A DNA stretch of 8,673 nt from Nitrososphaerales archaeon TH703 (lineage in GTDB: Archaea; Thermoproteota; Nitrososphaeria; Nitrososphaerales; Nitrososphaeraceae). The position numbers and the translations under genes were made by a program. Where the stretch lies: assembly GCA_014523525.1 (NCBI GenBank), contig JAATVL010000208.1, positions 1-8,673 on the forward strand, in the 5' to 3' direction. The notes under the pieces were generated by a model. The model saw only the letters and a program-made list of their open reading frames with translations. It was not told the origin of the DNA and did not search any database. This document shows, one piece after another, positions 1 to 5,369 of the stretch. Position 1 is the stretch's first letter. Each line of letters starts with the position of its first letter.

Positions 1-21
1 CAATTTTATCGTGAGAAGTGC

Positions 22-306
22 ATGTCAGTTTCACCATCAGATAATAACGGCGAAGAGGCAAAAATACGACAAGCCGAAGCAATGATTAGACAAAGAGCCC
101 TAATGGTCTTACTGGATCAGGAAGCAAGACAAAGACTTAGGAACATAAGTATGGTTAAACCCGAACTTGCAATTGCCGTAGAAAATTATCTTATAACAGC
201 TGCTTCAGCCGGAAAATTGAATAGAGCCCTAACAGATGAGGAACTTAAGCAGCTATTGATTAATTTACAGCAACCCAAAAAGCAGTTTAAAATAAATCGT
301 GTTTGA
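22..306 (+). CDS. PDCD5-family DNA-binding protein
   Basis: This is a 94-residue protein of the PDCD5/TFAR19 family, small helical-bundle proteins found in nearly all archaea and in eukaryotes. The archaeal members are annotated as DNA-binding; their cellular role is poorly defined. Recognition rests on the central stretch at residues 25-60 (ALMVLLDQEARQRL, then a V-x-P-E-L-A-x-x-V-E core), the downstream L-T-D-E-E-L-K-x-L-L motif at about 69-79, and the short basic tail KKQFKINRV. The charged N-terminal helix is shorter than in many relatives, which run to about 110 residues. The frame stays open upstream to the window edge, so a slightly longer N-terminus cannot be excluded. I chose the ATG because a weak GTGAG lies 6 nt before it and the protein then starts with a plausible acidic leader. 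Family assignment is firm; function is not. Confidence 0.88.
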   Translation: MSVSPSDNNGEEAKIRQAEAMIRQRALMVLLDQEARQRLRNISMVKPELAIAVENYLITAASAGKLNRALTDEELKQLLINLQQPKKQFKINRV

Positions 307-357
307 ATTAGCATCTTATTAGGCTTACCATTATCTTCAATGATTTTAAACTAAGGT

Positions 358-368
358 AACTATATTAG
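358..368 (+). promoter_or_regulatory. TATA box for the MDR oxidoreductase gene
   Basis: The sequence AACTATATTAG is centred about 28 nt upstream of the ATG at 392. There is no Shine-Dalgarno-like sequence in between. That spacing puts the expected transcription start at or next to the ATG, as in archaeal leaderless transcripts. Inferred from position and composition only. Confidence 0.45.
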
Positions 369-391
369 TCTAAGAACTTTTCAAAAAATTC

Positions 392-1441
392 ATGAAAGCA
401 GCAGTATTTAGAGAATATAGTCAAGATCCTCTGAAAGTTGTGAAGATAGACGATGTTGACACTCCCAAAATCAAACCTAATGAAGTTATGATAAAAGTAG
501 AAGCCGCAGCATACAACTATAATGATCTTTGGGCAATTTGGGGCGACCCAGTCAAGGTACCACTTCCACATATTTCAGGCAGTGATGCAGCGGGCACTGT
601 GGTTGAAGCTGGAGACGAAGTTACAAAATTGAAAGTTGGTGATAGAGTGGTTTCCCATTCTAACATGAGCTGTAGGGTATGCGATATGTGTACGGCCGGA
701 AGAGAATATGACTGCAATGAACGACTCATTTGGGGTTTTCAAACTGGTCCTCTCTGGGGGGGTTTCTGTCAATATACACATTTGCCGGAGGTAAATGTTG
801 CAAAGATACCCGAGTCTGTGTCATTTGAACAGGCAGCGGCAGTGTCAATGGTTGGAATGACAGCTTGGCATATGCTCGTGGGAAGAGCTAAGATAAGACC
901 AGGACAAACAGTTCTTGTGATGGGAGGAACAAGTGGAGTTGGAATGGCAGGCGTTCAAATAGCAAAATTATACGGTTGCGACGTGATTGCAACTGCCGGT
1001 AATAAGGAAAAGATGGACAAATGTACCGAACTAGGTGCGGATCATGTAGTGAATCACAGAGAAGCCGACTGGTATAAAAAAATAAGAGAGATAACAAAAA
1101 AGCAAGGGGTGGATGTTGTTTTTGAACATATTGGAAAATCAACTTTTCCACAAGAACTGAGTCTCCTAAAAATGGGAGGTACATTAGTGGCTACGGGAGC
1201 TACAACGGGATATGATTCAACAATCGATCTTAGATACTTATTTTTCAAAGGGACCAATCTACTTGGTTCAACTCAGGGTAATAAAGCAGAATTGGAACAA
1301 GTAATTCATTGGACTGCTATGGGCAAAATTAAGCCACTAATTAGTACGGTTCTTCCATTCTCCGATATGTCAAAGGGACACACCATGATGGCAAATGGAG
1401 AACAGATAGGCAAGATTGTGACAACGCCTCAAAAACTTTAA
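392..1441 (+). CDS. Zinc-binding MDR-superfamily NAD(P)H-dependent oxidoreductase
   Basis: The product is a 349-residue medium-chain dehydrogenase/reductase of full family length. The N-terminal GroES-like domain (about 1-130) carries the structural zinc lobe: Cys94, Cys97, Cys100 and Cys108 in C-x2-C-x2-C-x7-C spacing. The Rossmann domain (about 130-290) has the cofactor motif GGTSGVG at 178-184. The usual catalytic zinc ligands are not evident: the position that is normally Cys reads YNYND (41-45), and the normal G-H-E reads G-S-D (63-65). This points away from classical alcohol dehydrogenase and towards quinone oxidoreductase or enoyl-/acryloyl-CoA reductase-like members. Sulfolobales use an MDR protein as acryloyl-CoA reductase in their 3-hydroxypropionate/4-hydroxybutyrate cycle; a similar role here is conceivable but unproven. 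A CitE-like lyase gene follows after 24 nt. The ATG is supported by the TATA box 28 nt upstream. Confidence 0.88.
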   Translation: MKAAVFREYSQDPLKVVKIDDVDTPKIKPNEVMIKVEAAAYNYNDLWAIWGDPVKVPLPHISGSDAAGTVVEAGDEVTKLKVGDRVVSHSNMSCRVCDMCTAGREYDCNERLIWGFQTGPLWGGFCQYTHLPEVNVAKIPESVSFEQAAAVSMVGMTAWHMLVGRAKIRPGQTVLVMGGTSGVGMAGVQIAKLYGCDVIATAGNKEKMDKCTELGADHVVNHREADWYKKIREITKKQGVDVVFEHIGKSTFPQELSLLKMGGTLVATGATTGYDSTIDLRYLFFKGTNLLGSTQGNKAELEQVIHWTAMGKIKPLISTVLPFSDMSKGHTMMANGEQIGKIVTTPQKL

Positions 1442-1444
1442 ATT
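1437..1444 (+). promoter_or_regulatory. Possible TATA box for the CitE-like lyase gene
   Basis: TTTAAATT overlaps the stop codon of the MDR gene and is centred about 26 nt upstream of the ATG at 1466, the spacing of a leaderless archaeal promoter. There is no Shine-Dalgarno sequence before that ATG. The following T-rich stretch (1443-1459) could also act as a weak archaeal terminator for the MDR transcript. The lyase may therefore be transcribed independently of the gene before it. Confidence 0.35.
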
Positions 1445-1465
1445 TTTCATTCTTTTTGTTACTAA

Positions 1466-2329
1466 ATGTTCAGGAGTTTATTATTTATTCCTGGAAACAA
1501 TGAGAGATTTTTAAAAAAATCAACTAATCTTCTTCCAGATATATTATGCTTTGATCTAGAGGATTCTGTGTCTTCTAATGAGAAAGAAATTGCAAGAACT
1601 TTGGTTGCGAGTCACCTGGCGTCCCAAGAAGAAGATAAGGAATCATCCAATTATGTCAGAATCAATTCATTGGATTCAGGTTTGGTTGACGGTGACCTTG
1701 AGCAAGTTCTAATTAAGGGATTGGATGGTATCGTAATACCAAAGGTCAATAATAGTGAGGAGGTAATTCAAATTATTCACAAAATTAATTCGATTGTATC
1801 CAAAAGAGACCTATCCCCAAGAATTAGAATAGTACCATCTATAGAAACGGCAAAAGGAGTAATAAATGCTAGTTCGATTGCTTCAGTCCATGAGAATGTT
1901 GTAGCATTAGTTTTTGGTGTCTTTGATTATTTGTATGATATGAATATTGATGCTGAATACGATGATTATATGAGTTACAATTATGCACGATCGAAGCTTC
2001 CTGTAGATGCAAAAGCGGCAGGGATAGACGCATTGGATGGCATATGGCAAAAAGTAAATGATATTGATGGTTTGATTAAAGACGCAGTCAATGCAAAAAA
2101 ACTGGGCTATTCAGGTAAAACGCTGATTCACCCTTCTCACATCAATCCCGTTCATGATATTTTCAAACCAACTAAGAAACAAATAGAATGGGCAAAGAAA
2201 GTATTGGATGCATTACATGATTCATTTGAAAAGGGAAGTACAAGAGGTGCTATACTATTAGATGGTAAAATGATTGATGCCGTACATTATAAACAAGCAA
2301 AGGCTGTTCTAAACGCTGCAAAACAATAA
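1466..2329 (+). CDS. HpcH/HpaI aldolase / CitE-like acyl-CoA lyase
   Basis: The 287-residue product is a TIM-barrel enzyme of the citrate lyase beta subunit-like family (CitE, malyl-CoA and citramalyl-CoA lyases, malyl-CoA thioesterases). These act on the C-C or thioester bond of CoA thioesters with a divalent metal. Visible landmarks are the N-terminal RSLLFIPGNN (3-12), FDLEDSV (29-35), Arg65 in VRIN, IPKV (91-94), metal-ligand candidate Glu127 in PSIETAKG, second metal ligand Asp154 in FGVFDY, and the C-terminal GYSGKTLIHPSHI (214-226). Length matches the family. The usual F-G-x-E-D-Y reads F-G-V-F-D-Y here, losing an acidic residue beside the metal ligand, so the substrate may differ from well-studied members. 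It lies 24 nt after the MDR reductase gene, which suggests linked CoA-ester chemistry. Family sure; substrate unknown. Confidence 0.88.
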   Translation: MFRSLLFIPGNNERFLKKSTNLLPDILCFDLEDSVSSNEKEIARTLVASHLASQEEDKESSNYVRINSLDSGLVDGDLEQVLIKGLDGIVIPKVNNSEEVIQIIHKINSIVSKRDLSPRIRIVPSIETAKGVINASSIASVHENVVALVFGVFDYLYDMNIDAEYDDYMSYNYARSKLPVDAKAAGIDALDGIWQKVNDIDGLIKDAVNAKKLGYSGKTLIHPSHINPVHDIFKPTKKQIEWAKKVLDALHDSFEKGSTRGAILLDGKMIDAVHYKQAKAVLNAAKQ

Positions 2330-2605
2330 AATATTTCACAAATGAATAGTGTTAGTCCTTATCGAATTTTTGCAATAAAACTATCTGCATCTGTATTTTA
2401 TATCTATGGTTACTAATTTAGTTAAAATCTTGCAACAAAACAATCCCTATTTTCAAAAGAACATGGAATAAAATGTGATCACCAAAATGTGACTCTAATT
2501 ATTATACTAATATTCAAGAGTAACAAGGTTAATCGACGCTTATTAATGCATATTTCCTATGGATATTGATGAACAAATCAAATTTTGAAGAGAGGTCGAC
2601 TAGAA
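2330..2605. other. AT-rich intergenic region with a 9-nt direct repeat
   Basis: I find no convincing gene or RNA in this gap. A 24-codon ORF beginning at 2342 gives no recognisable protein. The sequence AAAATGTGA occurs twice with a 14-nt period (2470-2478 and 2484-2492), and the first copy runs into an 8-bp palindrome GTGATCAC (2475-2482). AT-rich elements around 2497-2510 and 2539-2552 could be promoter parts for the next small gene. Confidence 0.4.
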
Positions 2606-2848
2606 TTGGTTAATTCATATGAATGTTTGATGATTGCAAAGACTTGTAAATCAAATACTACGTCTGCGAAGGTTATTTATACGCTAGAGAATCCCGAGTC
2701 GATTATTTATTTGGGCAAAAAAGATATTCTGTTCAATCAATTGATTGCTTGCGAAAAGTTAATAGATTATGCAAAGGATAACAATGATTTAGAAGTAATC
2801 CAGACAGAAATAAATGAGTTAAAATTGATGTTGGATCTTGTATCTTAG
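2606..2848 (+). CDS. Hypothetical small protein, 80 residues
   Basis: I do not recognise this protein. As read here it is 80 residues, with a mixed N-terminal half (a VIYTLENPESIIYLGKKD stretch that may form beta strands) and a C-terminal half rich in Leu, Ile, Glu, Asp and Lys, likely two amphipathic helices. It has no signal peptide, membrane segment or metal motif. I chose TTG at 2606 because AGAGGT (2591-2596) lies 9 nt upstream as a Shine-Dalgarno sequence. An earlier in-frame TTG at 2585 would add 7 residues but would leave that sequence inside the gene. The only early in-frame ATG is at 2630. A winged-helix gene follows about 60 nt later on the same strand. Codon use resembles the neighbours, so it is probably real, but no function is suggested. 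Confidence 0.55.
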   Translation: MVNSYECLMIAKTCKSNTTSAKVIYTLENPESIIYLGKKDILFNQLIACEKLIDYAKDNNDLEVIQTEINELKLMLDLVS

Positions 2849-2908
2849 ATTGCCTTAGCATATGATTATTTTGACTAATTCATTATCTAATATTTGGAGA
2901 AATTGATA

Positions 2909-3259
2909 TTGTTAGAATATAGTCTATATACTGAGCATATCCAACCTAACTTGGTGTCTAGTTCACAATCACATAGAGATAGAATTTACATAATTCGAGA
3001 CATAATCATGAAACTTGTTGAATATGGTCAGCTTAACCAGACAGCCTTGGTTAGTTTTTGTGGACTAAACTTAAAGAAGCATAGATCAATTTTTGACAAA
3101 ATGGAGCTCAATGGGTTGATAATTAGGACAGAAAAAAGTTTAGGGAAAAGAACTGTAACTGTTTACAGTGCAACGCAGAAAGGATTAGAATTTTGCAGAA
3201 CTATTATAGAACCCTACGAAAGTCTTTTTCCAAGATCTATTGACATTAATGGAAGTTAG
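2909..3259 (+). CDS. Winged-helix DNA-binding protein
   Basis: This is a small predicted transcription regulator of about 116 residues with a single winged-helix domain. Helix 1 is around DRIYIIRDIIMKLVEYG, followed by a helix-turn-helix (NQTALVSFCGLN, then the recognition helix KKHRSIFDKMELNGLI), then a two-strand wing (IIRTEKSLGKRTVTVYSAT) and a last helix (QKGLEFCRTII). The order and the K-G-L-E-F ending resemble the many single-domain winged-helix proteins of Nitrososphaerota. There is no effector domain. The start is uncertain: TTG at 2909 has GGAG (2896-2899) 9 nt upstream, while in-frame TTGs at 2894 and 2903 would add 5 or 2 residues. The first ATG, at 3008, would cut into helix 1. 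Target genes are unknown; the short gene before it and the convergent membrane-protein gene after it are candidates by proximity only. Confidence 0.75.
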   Translation: MLEYSLYTEHIQPNLVSSSQSHRDRIYIIRDIIMKLVEYGQLNQTALVSFCGLNLKKHRSIFDKMELNGLIIRTEKSLGKRTVTVYSATQKGLEFCRTIIEPYESLFPRSIDINGS

Positions 3260-3306
3260 TACTGTTCTAGATTAATGAATGTATACGACTATTTTGAAAT
3301 CGAGAG

Positions 3307-3720
3307 CTAATCTTCAGAATCTTCTGTGAAACCGAATTCCGACGCGATGGTCCTCTGAATTTCTTCTTTACTAACAATATAATCATTGTATCTTTTATTC
3401 CAAGTACTAATCATACGATATTGCCGTAGTCCAGCAACAATCCAAACTGAAGCGATGGCTATCACTGATCCGAGTAATATTAATAACACAAGTCCAAATT
3501 CATCCTCATTCTCAAGAATGGTAAAGAATGATGAATGAGTTAATAAAAATATAGAAAGAGCTATTGCAATCGGAGCCAATATTAGAGCAGAGATGGATAC
3601 ACCCTTTAGGATAGTCCCTATTTTTGATATTTGATCAATAAAACCATCCACCAGATTCAAAATATCAGTACTACTCCTATTTGATATAATATCTTCTTTA
3701 TTATCTCGAGGCGTTGCCAT
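3307..3720 (-). CDS. Two-helix membrane protein of unknown function
   Basis: The product is a 137-residue integral membrane protein that I cannot assign to a named family. A hydrophilic N-terminus of about 35 residues is followed by two hydrophobic helices, roughly 41-62 and 76-98, joined by an acidic loop (ENEDEFG). A charged C-terminal tail (QYRMISTWNKRYNDY, then an acidic end FTEDSED) follows. Arg99, Arg102 and Lys109 after helix 2 suggest, by the positive-inside rule, that both termini are cytoplasmic. I chose ATG at 3720. A GTG at 3726 is in frame but is itself part of the sequence AAAGGTGATT (minus strand of 3721-3730), which resembles a Shine-Dalgarno element lying very close to the ATG. 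The gene is convergent with the winged-helix gene, 47 nt apart, so they are not one operon. Confidence 0.68.
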   Translation of the reverse strand: MATPRDNKEDIISNRSSTDILNLVDGFIDQISKIGTILKGVSISALILAPIAIALSIFLLTHSSFFTILENEDEFGLVLLILLGSVIAIASVWIVAGLRQYRMISTWNKRYNDYIVSKEEIQRTIASEFGFTEDSED

Positions 3721-3730
3721 AATCACCTTT
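3721..3730 (-). promoter_or_regulatory. Shine-Dalgarno-like site of the two-helix membrane protein gene
   Basis: On the minus strand this reads AAAGGTGATT directly before the ATG at 3720. It would pair well with the usual archaeal 16S rRNA 3' end. The gap between GGTG and the ATG is only 3 nt, which is unusually short. It argues for a leadered transcript here, unlike the leaderless-type promoters seen elsewhere in this window. Confidence 0.4.
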
Positions 3731-4237
3731 ATACTGAACTCTATTATTTAGATTCTGGTTTGCTCCTTTTATGATATTAATATTCTTTTCTGTAGGATTA
3801 GTCATCTCTTTGTTCCCAAACAATTTCAATACCATCCTTGATTAAGAATTAAACCTTTAATAGATGAAAAGAGCTCAAAGACATTTAGGCAACTCGGTTG
3901 AAAACTATTCATAGGAAACAAGCTTTCAAATAGTCCCCCCTATGGAATTAATGGACCTCAACTTCATTTTCACTTTTTATACTGACGATTTGGTTAATTA
4001 ACTTAAGTTAACATAGTTCAATGAAGATACAAATTGAATTTCAAATTATTACACTGGATAACGCGTTCCGATTAAAACCAAGGAAAAAATCTAACATATT
4101 TTAATATTCTAATGATTTACATTTGACTAATGAACATACAGGAATGTAAAAGCTTAGAGAACTTAATTTAATTTATCTCATATATAAAGTATAACAATTA
4201 TAAAGCAAGAAAAATTATCTGTATCTTAGGTTTAACT
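3731..4237. other. About 500 nt without a recognisable gene
   Basis: I see no supportable protein or stable RNA here on either strand. Short ORFs exist (27 codons at 4021-4104 plus; 28 codons at 3912-3826 minus; 33 codons across 3811-3710 minus) but resemble nothing I know. Visible structure includes a 14-bp perfect palindrome TTAACTTAAGTTAA (3998-4011), a C6 run near 3936-3941, and TATA-like sequences: AATATTAATATCAT on the minus strand of 3771-3784, possibly serving the membrane protein gene, and TATATAAAG at 4181-4189 on the plus strand, about 55 nt before the ClC-like ORF. It may hold degraded genes. Confidence 0.4.
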
Positions 4238-4417
4238 GTGAGAACCGATATTCCTTACTATTCTCAAATAGTATCTGTAATAGGAACAATAAGGTGTATA
4301 AAATGGAATTTAGATTTTACTTATTTCAGAAAGTGGAAACTAATAGGCCTTCTGCTAGGTGTCATGGCTGGTCTTGGTGCTATAGGGCTATTTCTCTCTG
4401 TTGAATTTTTTACTTGA
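4238..4417 (+). pseudogene. 5' remnant of a ClC-type chloride channel gene (or a small membrane protein)
   Basis: The ORF encodes 59 residues from GTG to TGA. About 33 polar or mixed residues, including YYSQIVSVIGTIR, are followed by YFRKWKLIGLLLGVMAGLGA and then IGLFLSVEFFT. That last part closely resembles the N-terminal membrane entry of archaeal ClC chloride channels, where an F-R-K-W motif precedes a G-x-x-x-G-x-x-A-G-L-G-A helix. ClC proteins are several hundred residues long, with many helices and selectivity motifs; none follow here, in any frame. The 5' end looks intact: TATATAAAG at 4181-4189, AGGT (4228-4231) 6 nt before the GTG, then an uninterrupted frame. The simplest reading is a 3'-truncated gene. 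A retained one-helix small protein is the alternative. The convergent zinc-ribbon gene ends 22 nt away. The ClC match is my pattern recognition, not a search result. Confidence 0.45.
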
Positions 4418-4439
4418 ATAAAAATCTAGTATTAGATAA

Positions 4440-4574
4440 CTAAGCTTCCATAGCATTTGGATAGTATACTTTAGAAATTAGTTTATGATAGCAATCACTA
4501 CATACGAAACTATCTAGAAATTGATTTAGAGAATGGATATTTTTCTTGCAATGGTCGCATTTCATACTCTCCAT
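4440..4574 (-). CDS. Small CxxC-CxxC zinc-ribbon protein, 44 residues
   Basis: The minus strand encodes a 44-residue protein beginning MESMKCDHCKKN. It has two Cys-x2-Cys knuckles, Cys6/Cys9 and Cys25/Cys28, separated by 15 residues; the second reads FVCSDCYHK. This is the pattern of a single zinc ribbon that binds one Zn(II) through four cysteines. There is no room for another domain, so it is likely a standalone nucleic-acid or protein-interaction module. A second Met at position 4 could also serve as start. Support for a real gene comes from the cysteine spacing, the TATA-like TATTTAAAA centred about 26 nt upstream of the ATG, and a clean stop. Archaeal genomes carry many such mini-proteins, often missed in annotation because of length. 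Target unknown. Confidence 0.62.
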   Translation of the reverse strand: MESMKCDHCKKNIHSLNQFLDSFVCSDCYHKLISKVYYPNAMEA

Positions 4575-4595
4575 CGTACAATTATGTATTTTATA

Positions 4596-4604
4596 TTTTA
4601 AATA
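4596..4604 (-). promoter_or_regulatory. TATA box of the zinc-ribbon gene
   Basis: On the minus strand this reads TATTTAAAA, centred about 26 nt upstream of the ATG whose first base is 4574. No Shine-Dalgarno sequence lies between, so the expected transcript begins at or next to the ATG. Confidence 0.45.
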
Positions 4605-4652
4605 GGTTTTATAGGTCAATCATATTTAATTTTCTGTGGCCATCGTACAGGA

Positions 4653-4674
4653 ATTTCATATAAATTGATGAAAT
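4653..4674. repeat. Inverted repeat upstream of the riboflavin cluster
   Basis: ATTTCAT (4653-4659) and ATGAAAT (4668-4674) form perfect 7-bp arms around an 8-nt centre. The right arm touches the AT-rich element taken as the TATA box of ribE, and the repeat lies 37-58 nt before its start codon. That is a suitable place for a repressor or activator such as an archaeal riboflavin regulator. AT-rich DNA yields such repeats by chance, so this is only a candidate operator. Confidence 0.3.
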
Positions 4675-4683
4675 ATTTTTATT
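4673..4683 (+). promoter_or_regulatory. Candidate promoter (TATA) of the riboflavin cluster
   Basis: ATATTTTTATT is centred about 33 nt upstream of the ribE ATG at 4711. The expected transcription start would leave a leader of only about 7 nt. No Shine-Dalgarno sequence precedes the ATG, and I see no structured 5' leader such as an FMN riboswitch. Confidence 0.4.
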
Positions 4684-4710
4684 ACCACTGGAATTCTTGA
4701 TCAATACTTA

Positions 4711-5316
4711 ATGTTCACTGGTATCGTAGAAGGTACTGGAATTGTCAAATCAATAGTCAAAATAAAGGACACAAATAGGACTGCTGATAATAGGATAGGG
4801 ATAGATCTAGGGAAACTAAGTAAAGGGTTACAAGTAGGTGATAGCGTAAATGTCAATGGTACATGTCTTACAGCAACAAGAATTTTGAAAAGCATTGCAT
4901 ACTTTGAAGCAGTGAAAGAAACCATGAAACGAACTTCTTTAGGAATGCTAAAAGTTGGAGATCATGTCAATCTAGAGAGAAGTTTAAAGATAAGCGACAG
5001 GATCGAAGGACATATTGTTTTGGGTCATATTGATGGTGTTGGACAAATTGAGGATATTGTGAAAATTCCTTCTGAGACAAAAATATGGATAAATGTGAGG
5101 AAAGACATTGCAAAATTTTTAGTACCTAAGGGATCCGTTGCATTAGACGGCATTAGTTTTACCATTGTTGATATCATCAAGAGCAAATTTTCAATAGCTT
5201 TGGTTCCTCATACGTTAGCCGTTACTACGTTTAAAAATAAACAGAAAGGCGACAAGGTTAATATTGAGATTGATATTCTGAGTAAATATGTTGCAAAATT
5301 GCTACCACAAAATTAG
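4711..5316 (+). CDS. ribE: Riboflavin synthase, bacterial-type two-domain (alpha subunit)
   Basis: Riboflavin synthase converts two molecules of 6,7-dimethyl-8-ribityllumazine into riboflavin and the ribitylamino-pyrimidine, the last step of the pathway. The 201-residue product has the family's tandem beta-barrel layout. Barrel 1 (about 1-95) opens with the hallmark MFTGIVEGTG and carries NVNGTCLT (47-54). Barrel 2 (about 96-190) begins with GHIVLGHIDG (100-109) and carries ALDGISFT (144-151), the second copy of the substrate-binding motif. HTLAVTTF (167-174) and the C-terminal oligomerisation helix VNIEIDILSKYVAKLL (183-198) complete it. Length is normal. This is the bacterial/eukaryotic enzyme, not the unrelated single-domain synthase of methanogens. 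It is the first gene of the cluster, with its own AT-rich promoter; ribB begins 53 nt after its stop. The ATG is unambiguous because the conserved N-terminus begins there. Confidence 0.95.
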   Translation: MFTGIVEGTGIVKSIVKIKDTNRTADNRIGIDLGKLSKGLQVGDSVNVNGTCLTATRILKSIAYFEAVKETMKRTSLGMLKVGDHVNLERSLKISDRIEGHIVLGHIDGVGQIEDIVKIPSETKIWINVRKDIAKFLVPKGSVALDGISFTIVDIIKSKFSIALVPHTLAVTTFKNKQKGDKVNIEIDILSKYVAKLLPQN

Positions 5317-5339
5317 TAATTACCAAAAAATCAGTAAAC

Positions 5340-5348
5340 TATATAATA
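5340..5348 (+). promoter_or_regulatory. TATA box inside the riboflavin cluster, before ribB
   Basis: TATATAATA lies between ribE and ribB, centred about 26 nt upstream of the GTG at 5370 and only 17 nt upstream of the TTG at 5361. This spacing favours a leaderless transcript starting at the GTG. It suggests that ribB and the genes after it can be transcribed independently of ribE. Confidence 0.5.
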
Positions 5349-5369
5349 GTAATTAGCACTTTGAACCGC

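Noticed and set aside
1..14. Possible end of an upstream gene (TGA at 12-14)
   Set aside because: Only three codons are visible in that frame, too few to support a coding call.
888..1257. Minus-strand ORFs of up to 98 codons inside the MDR gene
   Set aside because: They lie wholly within a well-supported gene on the other strand and their translations resemble no protein.
2342..2416. 24-codon ORF right after the CitE-like gene
   Set aside because: It has an ATG but no promoter, ribosome site or recognisable sequence; expected by chance.
2567..2572. TGATGA resembling box C of a C/D guide RNA (also at 4666-4671)
   Set aside because: No CTGA box D at a suitable distance follows either copy.
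3826..3912. 28-codon minus-strand ORF followed in another frame by an open stretch ending near 3800
   Set aside because: It could be a frameshifted small gene, but I recognise no family on either side, so it is not called.
3998..4011. Perfect 14-bp palindrome TTAACTTAAGTTAA
   Set aside because: About one such palindrome is expected by chance in AT-rich DNA of this length, and no regulated gene starts beside it.
4021..4104. 27-codon ORF with ATG in the gene-poor gap
   Set aside because: Too short, no similarity, and only weak AT-rich sequence upstream.
4605..4710. Possible FMN riboswitch before ribE
   Set aside because: No conserved structured leader is seen, the likely leader is only a few nucleotides long, and archaeal riboflavin genes are not known for this riboswitch.
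4701..4925. Minus-strand 74-codon ORF opposite the start of ribE
   Set aside because: It is the shadow of the conserved first barrel of riboflavin synthase; low-complexity translation and no start signals.
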